Under the pieces are notes generated by a model. It did not search any database, was not told where the DNA came from, and saw only the letters and a program-made list of their open reading frames with translations. This document shows positions 42,379-51,900 of a DNA stretch of 64,000 nucleotides, one piece after another. The stretch covers positions 2,046,001 to 2,110,000 of the forward strand of contig NZ_CP103794.1 of the NCBI RefSeq assembly GCF_030388325.1, written 5' to 3'. The translations under genes and the position numbers were made by a program. Numbering within the stretch: the stretch's first letter is position 1; every line of letters starts with the position of its first letter. This DNA is from Flavobacterium johnsoniae (GTDB lineage Bacteria > Bacteroidota > Bacteroidia > Flavobacteriales > Flavobacteriaceae).

Positions 42379-42573
42379 ATGTTAATTATACCAATTAAAG
42401 ACGGAGAAAATATCGATAGAGCATTAAAGCGCTATAAAAGAAAATTTGATAAAACAGGAACTGTTCGTCAATTAAGAGCACGTACTGCTTTTATTAAGCC
42501 ATCTGTTATCAAAAGAGCACAAATTCAAAAAGCTGCTTACATTCAAGGCTTGAGAGATAGTTTAGAAAGTTAA
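42379..42573 (+). CDS. rpsU: 30S ribosomal protein bS21
   Basis: A 64-residue basic ribosomal protein of the small subunit platform, recognised by IPIKDGENIDRALKRYKRKF and the basic RQLRARTAFIKPS. In Bacteroidota bS21 with bS18 and bS6 sequesters the 3' tail of 16S RNA, which explains the general absence of Shine-Dalgarno sites. Its own strong site and promoter suggest self-regulation by bS21 level. Followed by a terminator. Confidence 0.97.
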   Translation: MLIIPIKDGENIDRALKRYKRKFDKTGTVRQLRARTAFIKPSVIKRAQIQKAAYIQGLRDSLES

Positions 42574-42593
42574 TATTAGCTTTTTAGTAATAT

Positions 42594-42643
42594 AACCGTT
42601 AGTGATTAAAATGTTTTAATTTTGATCCTAACGGTTTTTTTTA
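42594..42643 (+). terminator. Intrinsic terminator after rpsU
   Basis: AACCGTTAG (42594-42602) pairs with CTAACGGTT (42628-42636) around an AT-rich inner part, followed by eight T residues. Confidence 0.82.
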
Positions 42644-42655
42644 TGCTTAAATTTG
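42621..42655 (+). promoter_or_regulatory. Candidate promoter of xerC overlapping the rpsU terminator
   Basis: TTTG at 42621-42624, then 23 bases, then TAAATTTG at 42648-42655. The latter is an exact -7 box 16 bases before the xerC ATG. The -33 element lies within the rpsU terminator loop. Confidence 0.5.
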
Positions 42656-42671
42656 AGATATATTATTTTCT

Positions 42672-43565
42672 ATGAAAACGAATAAAGAAGCTTTTTGTGA
42701 TTATCTGTTGTTGGAGAAAAAATATTCTTCGCACACTGTAGATGCTTATTTGGGAGATTTAACTGCTTTTGAGTTTTTTGTTCAAGAAGAATTTGGTCAG
42801 GATAATATTGATTCGGTTAATTATGGTCAGGTAAGAAGTTGGATTGTTTTATTGGTTGACAAGGATGTTTCTAATGTCTCGGTTAATCGAAAAATGGCTT
42901 CATTGAAGGCTTTCTATAAATTTCTTTTAAAAGCAAAGCAAATTGAGGTAAGTCCGATGTTGAAACATAAATCGTTAAAAACACCAAAAGTGATTCAGGT
43001 GCCTTTTTCTGAAAAAGAAGTGAAAGAATTGTTAGGGCAGATTGATAATCCTGTCGGTTTTGAAGAGGTGAGAGATAAATTGATTGTCGAAATGTTTTAT
43101 ATGACGGGAATGCGTCGTGCGGAATTGATTAATTTAGAGTTGAAAAATGTAGATTGTTCTTCTGGTTTGATAAAGGTTTTGGGAAAAAGAAATAAAGAGC
43201 GTCTTGTTCCTATTCTGCCAATTATAGTTTCTCAGATTGATTCTTATATAAAGGAGCGGCATGATTTGGAAAGTGGTGTTGATTCGGATTATTTTTTTGT
43301 TTCGAAAAAAGGATTAAAATTGAGTGAATCTTTTGTTTATCGTTTAATAAATTCATACTTTAGTAGAGTCTCAGAAAAGGTGAAAAAAAGTCCACACGTG
43401 CTTCGTCATACTTTTGCAACTCACTTATTAAATAATGGGGCAGATTTGAATTCAGTTAAGGAGTTGTTAGGGCATTCTAGTTTGGCATCTACGCAAGTTT
43501 ATACTCATAATAGTTTGGCAGAACTTAAAAAGGTATATATAGGTGCGCATCCTCGGAATAAATAA
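42672..43565 (+). CDS. xerC: Tyrosine recombinase XerC/XerD
   Basis: A 297-residue site-specific recombinase that resolves chromosome dimers at dif. It has an N-terminal SAM-like core-binding domain (about 1-90) and a C-terminal catalytic domain with Arg148 (GMRRAEL), Lys172, His242 and Arg245 (HVLRHTFATH), His268 (GHSSL) and nucleophile Tyr277 (TQVYTH). The residues are all present, so it should be active. Not linked to any integrated element here, so a housekeeping role is likely. The hpf gene follows after 33 bases. Confidence 0.92.
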   Translation: MKTNKEAFCDYLLLEKKYSSHTVDAYLGDLTAFEFFVQEEFGQDNIDSVNYGQVRSWIVLLVDKDVSNVSVNRKMASLKAFYKFLLKAKQIEVSPMLKHKSLKTPKVIQVPFSEKEVKELLGQIDNPVGFEEVRDKLIVEMFYMTGMRRAELINLELKNVDCSSGLIKVLGKRNKERLVPILPIIVSQIDSYIKERHDLESGVDSDYFFVSKKGLKLSESFVYRLINSYFSRVSEKVKKSPHVLRHTFATHLLNNGADLNSVKELLGHSSLASTQVYTHNSLAELKKVYIGAHPRNK

Positions 43566-43598
43566 TGATTCTAAAATGTTAATCCTAAAATTTTTATT

Positions 43599-43901
43599 AT
43601 GAAGGTAGATGTTCATGCAGTTAACTTTACTGTTGACAGAAAATTGGTCGATTTTATTCAGGAAAGAATGGATAAGTTGGAGAAATACTACGACCGTGTA
43701 GTTTCGTCAGATGTTTTTTTGAAAGTTGAAAGAACGAGTGATAAGGAAAATAAGGCGGTGGAAATTAAGATTAATGTTCCTGGGGATGATTTTTTGGTAA
43801 AAAAACAGTGTAAGACATTTGAAGAGGCGGTTGAGCTTTCGGCAGAATCATTAGAACGTTTACTTGTGAAAAGGAAAGAAAAAATAAGAGCGCACATTTA
43901 A
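43599..43901 (+). CDS. hpf: Ribosome hibernation promoting factor, short form
   Basis: A 100-residue HPF/YfiA-type protein: beta-alpha-beta-beta-beta-alpha fold with VHAVNFTVDRKLVDFIQERM at 4-23 and the second helix FEEAVELSAESLERLLVKRK. It binds the 30S A and P sites and silences idle ribosomes. It lacks the long-form dimerisation domain. Located between xerC and the tRNA/tuf block. Confidence 0.93.
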   Translation: MKVDVHAVNFTVDRKLVDFIQERMDKLEKYYDRVVSSDVFLKVERTSDKENKAVEIKINVPGDDFLVKKQCKTFEEAVELSAESLERLLVKRKEKIRAHI

Positions 43902-43924
43902 TTGAAATTTTTTTTAAAAAATGT

Positions 43925-43954
43925 TTTGATTAAAAGATAAAATAGCTACATTTG
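43925..43954 (+). promoter_or_regulatory. Promoter of the tRNA-tuf operon
   Basis: TTTG (43925-43928), 18 bases, TACATTTG (43947-43954). This is a textbook flavobacterial -33/-7 pair, as expected for highly expressed tRNA and elongation factor genes. Confidence 0.8.
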
Positions 43955-43955
43955 C

Positions 43956-43983
43956 AGTCCGTTAGAAATAGCGGACTTTTTTA
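43956..43983 (+). terminator. Terminator-shaped hairpin between the tRNA promoter and the first tRNA
   Basis: AGTCCGTTA pairs with TAGCGGACT (one G-T) around a GAAA tetraloop, directly followed by a T run. It starts two bases after the -7 box, so it lies at or just before the tRNA transcript start. It may end the xerC-hpf transcript, or act on the nascent tRNA transcript. Confidence 0.75.
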
Positions 43984-43991
43984 TTGCATTC

Positions 43992-44065
43992 GCCGATGTA
44001 GCTCAGCTGGCTAGAGCAGCTGATTTGTAATCAGCAGGTCGTGGGTTCGAGTCCCTCTATCGGCT
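43992..44065 (+). tRNA. tRNA-Thr (anticodon TGT)
   Basis: A complete cloverleaf of 74 bases. The acceptor GCCGATG pairs with TATCGGC, the anticodon stem GCTGA carries the loop TTTGTAA with TGT (44026-44028), and a GGTTCGAGTCC T-loop is present. CCA is not encoded. First gene of the tRNA-tuf cluster. Confidence 0.97.
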
Positions 44066-44120
44066 CAAAATAATTCAAATGCGATTTGATTTGTTCTTAA
44101 AATAATGAGAATTTAAACTA

Positions 44121-44201
44121 GGGGAGATACTCAAGCGGCCAACGAGGGCAGACTGTAAATCTGCTGTGTGAACTTCGCAGGTTCGAATCCTGCTCTCCCC
44201 A
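44121..44201 (+). tRNA. tRNA-Tyr (anticodon GTA)
   Basis: An 81-base tRNA with a long variable arm, typical of tyrosine. GGGGAGA pairs with TCTCCCC, and the anticodon loop CTGTAAA carries GTA. CCA is not encoded. Confidence 0.97.
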
Positions 44202-44283
44202 CAAAAAAAAGAAGGTATGATTTTGGGCTTTAGATTTTTAAAAATCTGAAATCTAAATTCAAAATCTAAAATTAGAACTCTCT

Positions 44284-44355
44284 GCCGGTGTAGCTCAGGG
44301 GTAGAGTGCTTCCTTGGTAAGGAAGAGGTCTCGGGTTCAAATCCCGACATTGGCT
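44284..44355 (+). tRNA. tRNA-Thr (anticodon GGT)
   Basis: A 72-base tRNA. The acceptor GCCGGTG pairs with CATTGGC using G-T pairs, and the anticodon stem CTTCC has loop TTGGTAA with GGT, reading ACC/ACT. CCA is not encoded. Confidence 0.96.
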
Positions 44356-44410
44356 CAAGTAAGTAGGAAATTGAAAATTAATATATAACTAAGATTAAAA
44401 ATTAAGTAAA

Positions 44411-45598
44411 ATGGCAAAGGAGAATTTTAATCGTTCCAAACCGCACTTAAACATAGGTACAATTGGACACGTAGATCACGGAAAAACTACATTAACTGCT
44501 GCAATTACAAAAGTATTGTCAGATGCTGGTTACTGTCAAGCAAAATCGTTTGATCAAATCGATAACGCTCCAGAGGAGAAAGAAAGAGGTATTACTATTA
44601 ATACATCACACGTAGAGTATGAAACAGCTAACCGTCACTACGCTCACGTTGACTGTCCAGGTCACGCGGATTACGTAAAGAACATGGTTACTGGTGCTGC
44701 TCAAATGGACGGAGCTATCTTAGTAGTTGCTGCTACAGATGGTCCAATGCCACAAACTCGTGAGCACATCCTTTTAGGTCGTCAGGTTGGTATTCCAAGA
44801 ATCGTTGTTTTCATGAACAAAGTGGATATGGTTGATGATGCTGAGTTATTAGAGCTTGTTGAAATGGAAATTAGAGATTTATTATCTTTCTACGAATATG
44901 ATGGAGATAATGGTCCTGTTGTTCAAGGTTCTGCTTTAGGAGGATTAAACAATGATCCAAACTGGGTACCAAAAATTATCGAATTAATGGAAGCTGTTGA
45001 TGCTTGGATCGAAGAGCCAGTACGTGACGTTGCTAAGCCATTCTTGATGCCAGTTGAGGACGTATTTACAATTACAGGTCGTGGAACTGTTGCTACAGGT
45101 CGTATCGAAACTGGAGTTGCTAATACTGGAGATCCTGTTGAAATCATTGGTATGGGAGCTGAAAAATTAACTTCTACTATTACTGGAGTTGAGATGTTCC
45201 GTAAAATCCTTGACAGAGGTGAAGCTGGAGATAACGTAGGTTTATTGTTAAGAGGTATTGATAAAGCTGATATCAAAAGAGGTATGGTTATTATTAAGCC
45301 AGGTTCAGTAAAACCACACGCTAAATTCAAAGCTGAGGTTTATATCTTGAAAAAAGAAGAAGGTGGACGTCACACTCCATTCCACAATAACTACCGTCCA
45401 CAGTTCTACGTACGTACAACTGACGTAACAGGAGTTATTTCTTTACCAGCAGGTGTAGAGATGGTAATGCCAGGTGATAACTTAACTATTGAAGTTGCTT
45501 TATTAAGCCCAATCGCTATGAACGTAGGTTTACGTTTTGCTATCCGTGAAGGTGGTAGAACAGTTGGTGCTGGTCAGGTTACTGAAATCGTAGAGTAA
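44411..45598 (+). CDS. tuf: Elongation factor Tu
   Basis: GTPase that delivers aminoacyl-tRNA to the ribosome. It has 395 residues. G motifs: GHVDHGKT (19-26), DCPGH and NKVD; switch I has [13 protein letters not shown]. Domains 2 and 3 follow normally. Codon use is visibly optimised (CGT, CAC, AAC rich), as expected for an abundant protein. It sits in the tRNA-tuf-tRNA-Trp-secE order common to many bacteria. No Shine-Dalgarno site precedes it. Confidence 0.99.
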   Translation: MAKENFNRSKPHLNIGTIGHVDHGKTTLTAAITKVLSDAGYCQAKSFDQIDNAPEEKERGITINTSHVEYETANRHYAHVDCPGHADYVKNMVTGAAQMDGAILVVAATDGPMPQTREHILLGRQVGIPRIVVFMNKVDMVDDAELLELVEMEIRDLLSFYEYDGDNGPVVQGSALGGLNNDPNWVPKIIELMEAVDAWIEEPVRDVAKPFLMPVEDVFTITGRGTVATGRIETGVANTGDPVEIIGMGAEKLTSTITGVEMFRKILDRGEAGDNVGLLLRGIDKADIKRGMVIIKPGSVKPHAKFKAEVYILKKEEGGRHTPFHNNYRPQFYVRTTDVTGVISLPAGVEMVMPGDNLTIEVALLSPIAMNVGLRFAIREGGRTVGAGQVTEIVE

Positions 45599-45613
45599 TT
45601 CTATAAATAAATA

Positions 45614-45649
45614 AAAGCCAGTGATTTCTTATTTGAAATCACTGGCTTT
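45614..45649 (+). other. Strong hairpin between tuf and tRNA-Trp
   Basis: A perfect 15-base stem (AAAGCCAGTGATTTC and complement, loop of six). Only three T residues follow before the tRNA, so it is a weak terminator at best. It could limit read-through or serve as an RNA processing site before tRNA-Trp. Confidence 0.75.
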
Positions 45650-45653
45650 AATT

Positions 45654-45724
45654 ACGGGCGTAGTTCAAGGGTAGAATAGCGGTCTCCAAAACCGTTGATG
45701 GGGGTTCGAATCCCTCCGCCCGTG
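45654..45724 (+). tRNA. tRNA-Trp (anticodon CCA)
   Basis: A 71-base tRNA. ACGGGCG pairs with CGCCCGT, and the anticodon stem GCGGT carries the loop CTCCAAA with CCA. Discriminator G. It lies between tuf and secE. Confidence 0.97.
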
Positions 45725-45742
45725 CAATAAAAAATATATCAA

Positions 45743-45940
45743 ATGACAAAAGTTACTAATTATTTATCAGAGGCTTTCGAAGAGTTAAAGTCAAATGTTA
45801 CTTGGCCAGCTTGGGCTGAAGTACAGAAATTGACAATTGTTGTGGCTGTATTTTCGATTTTATTCGCTTTGGCAACATGGGGAGTAGACGAATTTTTTGC
45901 AAAAGCTTTGGCTGGATTTTTTAACTGGTTAAAAGGATAA
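45743..45940 (+). CDS. secE: Preprotein translocase subunit SecE
   Basis: A 65-residue single-span subunit that stabilises SecY in the inner membrane. It has an amphipathic start (LSEAFEELKSNVTWPAWAEV) and one membrane helix (about 30-47). The conserved VTWP motif of the SecE family is present. Next gene nusG is 10 bases away. Confidence 0.95.
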   Translation: MTKVTNYLSEAFEELKSNVTWPAWAEVQKLTIVVAVFSILFALATWGVDEFFAKALAGFFNWLKG

Positions 45941-45950
45941 TTTTTTTGTG

Positions 45951-46502
45951 ATGGCAGATAATAATGTGAAAAAATGGTACGTAGTTAGAGCGGTTAGTGG
46001 TCAAGAAAATAAAGTAAAAGCTTATATTGAGACTGAGATTGCGAGATTAGGTATGGAGGATTATGTTTCTCAGGTCTTAGTGCCTACTGAAAAAGTAGTG
46101 ACTGTAAAAGACGGGAAAAAATCATCTAAGGATAAAGTTTACTTTCCTGGATATGTTATGATTGAAGCCAACTTGGTTGGTGAAATCCCTCATATTATTA
46201 AGTCAATTACTAGTGTTATTGGATTTCTAGGAGAAATTAAAGGCGGAGAACCTGTTCCTTTGAGACTTTCTGAAGTAAACCGTATGTTAGGTAAAGTGGA
46301 TGAGTTAGCTGTGAATACTGATACTCGATCTATACCATTTACTGTTGGTGAAACGGTTAAGGTTATTGATGGGCCTTTCAATGGATTTAATGGTTCTGTT
46401 GAAAAAATCAATGAAGAAAAGCGTAAACTTGAAGTTATGGTTAAGATTTTCGGAAGAAAAACTCCATTAGAATTAAGTTTTATGCAAGTAGAAAAAGTAT
46501 AA
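45951..46502 (+). CDS. nusG: Transcription antitermination factor NusG
   Basis: A 183-residue factor that binds RNA polymerase and links it to ribosome and Rho. The ATG at 45951 (MADNNVKKWYVVRAV) is preferred to the GTG one codon earlier. NGN domain about 6-115; KOW domain about 130-180 with VIDGPFNGFNGSVEKIN. Confidence 0.97.
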   Translation: MADNNVKKWYVVRAVSGQENKVKAYIETEIARLGMEDYVSQVLVPTEKVVTVKDGKKSSKDKVYFPGYVMIEANLVGEIPHIIKSITSVIGFLGEIKGGEPVPLRLSEVNRMLGKVDELAVNTDTRSIPFTVGETVKVIDGPFNGFNGSVEKINEEKRKLEVMVKIFGRKTPLELSFMQVEKV

Positions 46503-46569
46503 TTTTTTGTTACACTATAATAAACCATTGTAATCGCTTCCATAGATTGCAGTGTTAAATTTTTTAAAA

Positions 46570-47007
46570 ATGGCTAAAGAAATTAGTAAGGTAGTTAAAC
46601 TACAAGTTAAGGGAGGTGCTGCGAACCCGTCGCCACCGGTTGGACCTGCTTTAGGAGCTGCTGGGGTTAATATCATGGAGTTTTGTAAGCAATTTAATGC
46701 TAGAACTCAGGATAAACCTGGCAAAATTTGTCCAGTGCAAATCACTGTGTACAAAGACAAATCATTTGATTTTGTTGTTAAGACTCCTCCAGCAGCAGTT
46801 CAGTTAATGGAAGCTGCAAAGCTAAAATCTGGTTCTGGTGAGCCTAATCGTAAAAAAGTAGCTAGCGTTACTTGGGAACAAATTAGAACTATTGCTGAAG
46901 ACAAAATGCCAGACTTAAACGCTTTCACAATTGAGAAAGCAATGAGTATGGTTGCTGGAACAGCTAGATCTATGGGTATAACTGTATCAGGAGATGCTCC
47001 TTTTTAA
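46570..47007 (+). CDS. rplK: 50S ribosomal protein uL11
   Basis: 145 residues from ATG 46570 ([13 protein letters not shown]), the standard size. An upstream in-frame GTG at 46552 would add six residues that are not conserved. It has the Pro-rich [20 protein letters not shown] segment. Part of the GTPase-associated centre; pairs with rplA. Confidence 0.98.
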   Translation: MAKEISKVVKLQVKGGAANPSPPVGPALGAAGVNIMEFCKQFNARTQDKPGKICPVQITVYKDKSFDFVVKTPPAAVQLMEAAKLKSGSGEPNRKKVASVTWEQIRTIAEDKMPDLNAFTIEKAMSMVAGTARSMGITVSGDAPF

Positions 47008-47020
47008 TTAAGAAAAAGAC

Positions 47021-47710
47021 ATGGCAAAATTAACAAAAAAGCAAAAAGAGGCTGCTTCAAAAATTGAAAAGAACAAATTATACTCTCTAAAAGATGCTGC
47101 GGCATTATTGAAAGTTGTTGCTTCTGCAAAATTTGATGAGTCTGTTGATATCGCAGTTCGTTTGGGTGTAGATCCAAGAAAAGCGAATCAAATGGTTAGA
47201 GGTGTGGTAACTTTACCTCACGGAACAGGAAAGGATGTTAAAGTATTAGCATTGGTTACTCCAGATAAAGAGGCTGAAGCAAGAGAAGCTGGAGCAGATC
47301 ACGTTGGTCTTGATGATTACTTACAAAAAATTAAAGATGGTTGGACAGATGTTGATGTTATCATCACTATGCCAGCTGTTATGGGTAAATTAGGTCCATT
47401 AGGTCGTATTTTAGGACCTAGAGGTTTAATGCCAAACCCTAAAACAGGTACAGTAACTATGGATGTTGCTAAAGCTGTTCAAGAAGTTAAAGCTGGTAAA
47501 ATTGACTTTAAAGTTGATAAAACTGGTATCGTTCACGCAGGAATCGGTAAAGTTTCTTTTGGAGCTGAGCAGATTGTTGACAACGCACACGAAATTATTC
47601 AAACATTAATAAAACTTAAACCAACTGCTGCTAAAGGTACATACATTAAAGGTATTCACCTTACAAGCACAATGAGTCCTGCTATTGCATTAGACCCAAA
47701 AGCAGTATAA
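47021..47710 (+). CDS. rplA: 50S ribosomal protein uL1
   Basis: 229 residues, the usual size. It has the signature [18 protein letters not shown] (about 128-145). It forms the L1 stalk; in many bacteria it represses its own rplK-rplA mRNA. It follows rplK by 13 bases. Confidence 0.98.
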   Translation: MAKLTKKQKEAASKIEKNKLYSLKDAAALLKVVASAKFDESVDIAVRLGVDPRKANQMVRGVVTLPHGTGKDVKVLALVTPDKEAEAREAGADHVGLDDYLQKIKDGWTDVDVIITMPAVMGKLGPLGRILGPRGLMPNPKTGTVTMDVAKAVQEVKAGKIDFKVDKTGIVHAGIGKVSFGAEQIVDNAHEIIQTLIKLKPTAAKGTYIKGIHLTSTMSPAIALDPKAV

Positions 47711-47732
47711 TTGGTAGTTAAAAATTTTTAGT

Positions 47733-48233
47733 ATGACTAGAGAAGAAAAATCAATCGCGATTGAAAATTTAACTGCGCAGTTAGCTGGTACAAATATCAT
47801 TTATGTATCTGATATTTCTGGTTTAAACGCAGAGACAACTTCAAGCTTACGTAGAGCTTGCTTTAAAGCAGGTATCAAATTAGAGGTTGTAAAGAACACT
47901 TTGCTTGCAAAAGCAATGGAAGCTTCTTCTAATGATTATGGTGATTTACCTACAGTTTTAACTGGTAACAGTGCTATCTTTATTTCTGATGTTGCTAACG
48001 CGCCTGGAAAAATTATCAAAGATTTCCGTAAGAAATCTGATAAACCAGTTTTAAAAGGAGCTTACATCAATTCTGAAGTATATATTGGGGATAACCAATT
48101 AGATGCATTAGCTACTATTAAATCTAAAGAAGAGCTTATTGGAGAAATCATTGGATTATTACAATCTCCAGCTCAAAGAATTATTTCTGCTTTACAAAAC
48201 AAATTCGCAGGAAGCGAAGAAGGAGCAGAGTAA
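47733..48233 (+). CDS. rplJ: 50S ribosomal protein uL10
   Basis: 166 residues. The N-terminal part (SGLNAETTSSLRRACFKAGI, VVKNTLLAKAM) binds 23S RNA, and the C-terminal helix carries L7/L12 dimers. It starts 22 bases after rplA with no obvious leader structure. Confidence 0.97.
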   Translation: MTREEKSIAIENLTAQLAGTNIIYVSDISGLNAETTSSLRRACFKAGIKLEVVKNTLLAKAMEASSNDYGDLPTVLTGNSAIFISDVANAPGKIIKDFRKKSDKPVLKGAYINSEVYIGDNQLDALATIKSKEELIGEIIGLLQSPAQRIISALQNKFAGSEEGAE

Positions 48234-48327
48234 TTTTGAATGTAAGGAAAGAAATTTTCTTACTGCTTAATTAGCGCACAATAAATAAATTATATTTTTT
48301 ACAAAATCATTTTAAACGATAGAAAAA

Positions 48328-48699
48328 ATGGCAGATTTGAAACAATTCGCAGAACAATTAGTTAACTTAACAGTTAAAGAAGTTAACGAATTAGCAACAA
48401 TATTAAAAGACGAGTATGGTATCGAGCCTGCTGCTGCAGCTGTAGTAGTTGCTGCTGGTGGTGGAGATGGTGCTGCTGAAGAAGCACAAACTGAATTTAC
48501 AGTTGTATTAAAAGAAGCTGGTGCTTCTAAATTAGCTGTTGTAAAATTAGTTAAAGAACTTACAGGTTTAGGTCTTAAAGAAGCTAAAGATGTAGTTGAT
48601 GGTGCTCCAAGTACTGTTAAAGAAGGTGTTTCTAAAGAAGAGGCTGAAGGTCTTAAAAAATCATTAGAAGAAGCTGGAGCTGTTGTTGAGTTAAAATAA
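48328..48699 (+). CDS. rplL: 50S ribosomal protein bL12
   Basis: 123 residues. N-terminal dimerisation helices (about 1-35), Ala/Gly hinge (about 36-52) and the conserved C-terminal domain ending [25 protein letters not shown] ([20 protein letters not shown]). It recruits translation GTPases. Followed by a long hairpin before rpoB. Confidence 0.98.
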   Translation: MADLKQFAEQLVNLTVKEVNELATILKDEYGIEPAAAAVVVAAGGGDGAAEEAQTEFTVVLKEAGASKLAVVKLVKELTGLGLKEAKDVVDGAPSTVKEGVSKEEAEGLKKSLEEAGAVVELK

Positions 48700-48719
48700 C
48701 AAAACACAGTTTAGAACTA

Positions 48720-48765
48720 GGTTTAGACCTTGGATGTAAGCATCCAAGGGTCTAAACCATTTTTC
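48720..48765 (+). terminator. Long hairpin between rplL and rpoB (terminator or attenuator)
   Basis: GGTTTAGACCTTGGATG (48720-48736) pairs with 48741-48758 with one bulged G. It is followed by ATTTTTC, a short T tract. Its position suggests partial termination that sets the ratio of ribosomal protein to RNA polymerase mRNA, as in other bacteria, or a processing site. Confidence 0.7.
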
Positions 48766-48964
48766 GTATAATAAAATATATCAAGTTTTATTATCAAATA
48801 GTTTAAAATACGAAAAAGTTTTTGATCAATACGAAGAAAAAAAATAGAACTCCCTTTACTGGTTTATTTTTAAAGATGTATTGATTATAATAAGAAAGTA
48901 TAGATTAAACAGTGTGTCTTACACAAAAAAAATTACTTTTTTTTAATCAAAATTTTGTCCATTG

Positions 48965-51900
48965 ATGATAACAAATCAGACTGAAAGATTGAATTTTGCC
49001 TCTACAAAAAATATCCCTGATTATCCAGATTTCTTGGATGTTCAGGTTAAATCTTTTAAAGATTTCTTTCAATTAGAAACGAAATCTGACGAAAGAGGCA
49101 ACGAAGGGTTATACAATACCTTCATGGAAAACTTTCCAATTACAGATACAAGAAACAACTTTGTATTGGAATTCCTAGATTATTTTGTTGATCCACCACG
49201 TTATACAATTCAAGAATGTATAGAGAGAGGTCTTACTTATAGTGTGCCTTTAAAAGCAAGGTTAAAACTATACTGTACAGATCCAGAACACGAAGATTTT
49301 GAAACAATTGTACAAGATGTTTATCTTGGAACAATTCCTTACATGACTCCTAGTGGTACTTTTGTTATTAATGGTGCCGAGCGTGTTGTAGTATCTCAAT
49401 TACACCGTTCTCCAGGGGTTTTCTTTGGACAGTCATTCCACGCAAATGGAACTAAACTTTATTCTGCAAGAGTAATTCCTTTTAAAGGATCTTGGATAGA
49501 ATTTTCTACTGATATCAACAGCGTTATGTACGCGTATATCGATAGAAAGAAAAAATTGCCTGTAACAACTTTATTCCGTGCTATCGGTTTCGAAAGAGAT
49601 AAGGATATCCTTGAAATTTTTGACTTAGCTGAAGAAATTAAAGTTTCTAAAACAGGAATTAAGAAATATATTGGAAGAAGACTTGCTGCGCGTGTTTTGA
49701 ACACTTGGCACGAGGATTTCGTAGACGAGGATACTGGAGAAGTAGTTTCTATCGAGCGTAACGAAATCATCCTTGATCGTGATACTATTATCGACAAAGA
49801 TAATGTTGAAGAGATCATCGATTCTAACGTAAAATCTATTTTGTTGCACAAAGAGGATAACAATCAAGCAGATTATGCTATTATCCACAACACGTTACAA
49901 AAAGATCCAACAAACTCTGAAAAAGAAGCTGTAGAGCACATTTACCGTCAGTTACGTAACGCTGAACCGCCTGATGAGGAAACTGCTCGTGGTATTATAG
50001 ATAAATTGTTCTTCTCTGATCAACGTTATAACTTAGGTGAAGTTGGTCGTTATAGAATGAATAAAAAATTAGATTTAGATATCCCTATGGATAAGCAAGT
50101 GCTTACTAAAGAGGATATTATTACAATCGTTAAATATTTGATCGAATTGATCAACTCTAAAGCAGAGATTGATGATATTGATCACTTGTCAAACCGTCGT
50201 GTTAGAACAGTTGGTGAACAATTGTCTCAACAATTCGGTGTTGGTTTAGCACGTATGGCTAGAACTATTCGTGAGAGAATGAACGTTAGAGATAACGAGG
50301 TGTTTACACCAATTGATTTGATTAATGCTAAAACATTATCATCAGTTATCAACTCTTTCTTTGGTACTAACCAGTTATCTCAATTTATGGATCAAACGAA
50401 TCCATTAGCTGAGATTACGCACAAAAGAAGACTTTCTGCACTTGGACCAGGTGGACTTTCGAGAGAGAGAGCTGGTTTCGAGGTTCGTGACGTTCACTAT
50501 ACTCATTATGGTCGTTTATGTCCGATTGAAACTCCTGAGGGACCAAACATTGGTTTGATTTCATCTCTTGGTGTTTATGCAAAAGTAAACGGAATGGGAT
50601 TCATCGAAACTCCATACCGTAAAGTAACTAATGGTGTAGTTGATTTAGAAAGCACTCCAATTTACTTAAGTGCTGAAGAAGAAGAAGGAAAAATGATTGC
50701 TCAGGCAAACATTGAAATGGACGAAACTGGTAAAATTACAGCTAGCAATGTAATTGCTCGTGAGGAAGGTGACTTCCCGGTTGTTGAGCCAAATGTAGTT
50801 CATTATACAGACGTTGCTCCTAACCAGATCGCTTCGATTTCTGCTTCATTGATTCCTTTCTTGGAGCATGATGATGCGAACCGTGCGTTGATGGGATCTA
50901 ACATGATGCGTCAGGCAGTTCCTTTGATCCGTCCTGAAGCACCGATTGTTGGTACAGGTTTAGAGCGTCAGGTAGCTTCAGATTCAAGAGTATTAATCAA
51001 TGCTGAAGGGCATGGTACTGTTGAGTATGTTGATGCTAACATCATTACTATTAAATACGATCGTACAGAAGACGAGAGAATGGTAAGTTTTGATGCTGAT
51101 GAGAAAACGTACAACTTAATTAAATTTAGAAAAACCAATCAAGGTACAAGTATTAACTTGAAACCAATCGTAAGAAAAGGTGACAGAGTTATTCCTGGAC
51201 AAGTATTATCAGAAGGATATGCTACTCAAAATGGAGAATTAGCTTTAGGTAGAAACTTAAAAGTTGCGTTCATGCCATGGAAAGGGTACAACTTCGAGGA
51301 TGCGATTGTAATTTCTGAAAAAGTAGTTCGTGATGATATTTTTACATCTATCCACGTTGATGATTATTCATTAGAGGTTAGAGATACTAAGTTAGGAAAC
51401 GAAGAGTTAACAAACGATATTCCTAACGTTTCTGAAGAAGCTACTAAAGATTTAGATGAAAACGGTATGATTAGAATTGGAGCAGAGGTTAAACCTGGCG
51501 ACATTTTGATCGGAAAAATTACACCAAAAGGAGAATCAGATCCTACTCCGGAAGAGAAATTGCTTCGTGCAATCTTCGGAGATAAAGCAGGTGATGTAAA
51601 AGATGCTTCATTAAAAGCTTCTCCATCTTTACATGGTGTAGTTCTTGACAAAAAATTATTTGCAAGAGCCGTAAAAGATAAACGTAAACGTACTCAGGAT
51701 AAAGATGCTTTAGGTGCTTTAGAAATGGAATTCGAAACTAAATTTGTTGAATTAAAAGACAGATTAGTTGAGAAATTATTCTTGATCGTTAACGGAAAAA
51801 CATCTCAAGGTGTAATGAATGATTTGGGTGAAGAAGTTTTACCAAAAGGTAAAAAATATACTCAAAAAATGCTTTACGCAGTGGAAGATTTTGCTCACTT

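Noticed and set aside
42672..43565. XerC-like gene as integrase of a mobile element next to tRNA genes
   Set aside because: No phage or conjugative genes, no duplicated tRNA end as attachment site, and the protein matches housekeeping XerC/D in size and motifs.
44075..44350. 91-codon minus-strand ORF with SGFEPETSSLPRKHSTPELH
   Set aside because: It is antisense to tRNA-Tyr and tRNA-Thr; this peptide is a known kind of false annotation produced by tRNA sequence.
48312..48707. 131-codon ORF antisense to rplL
   Set aside because: Mirror of the Ala-rich, codon-biased rplL sequence; no independent start or family.
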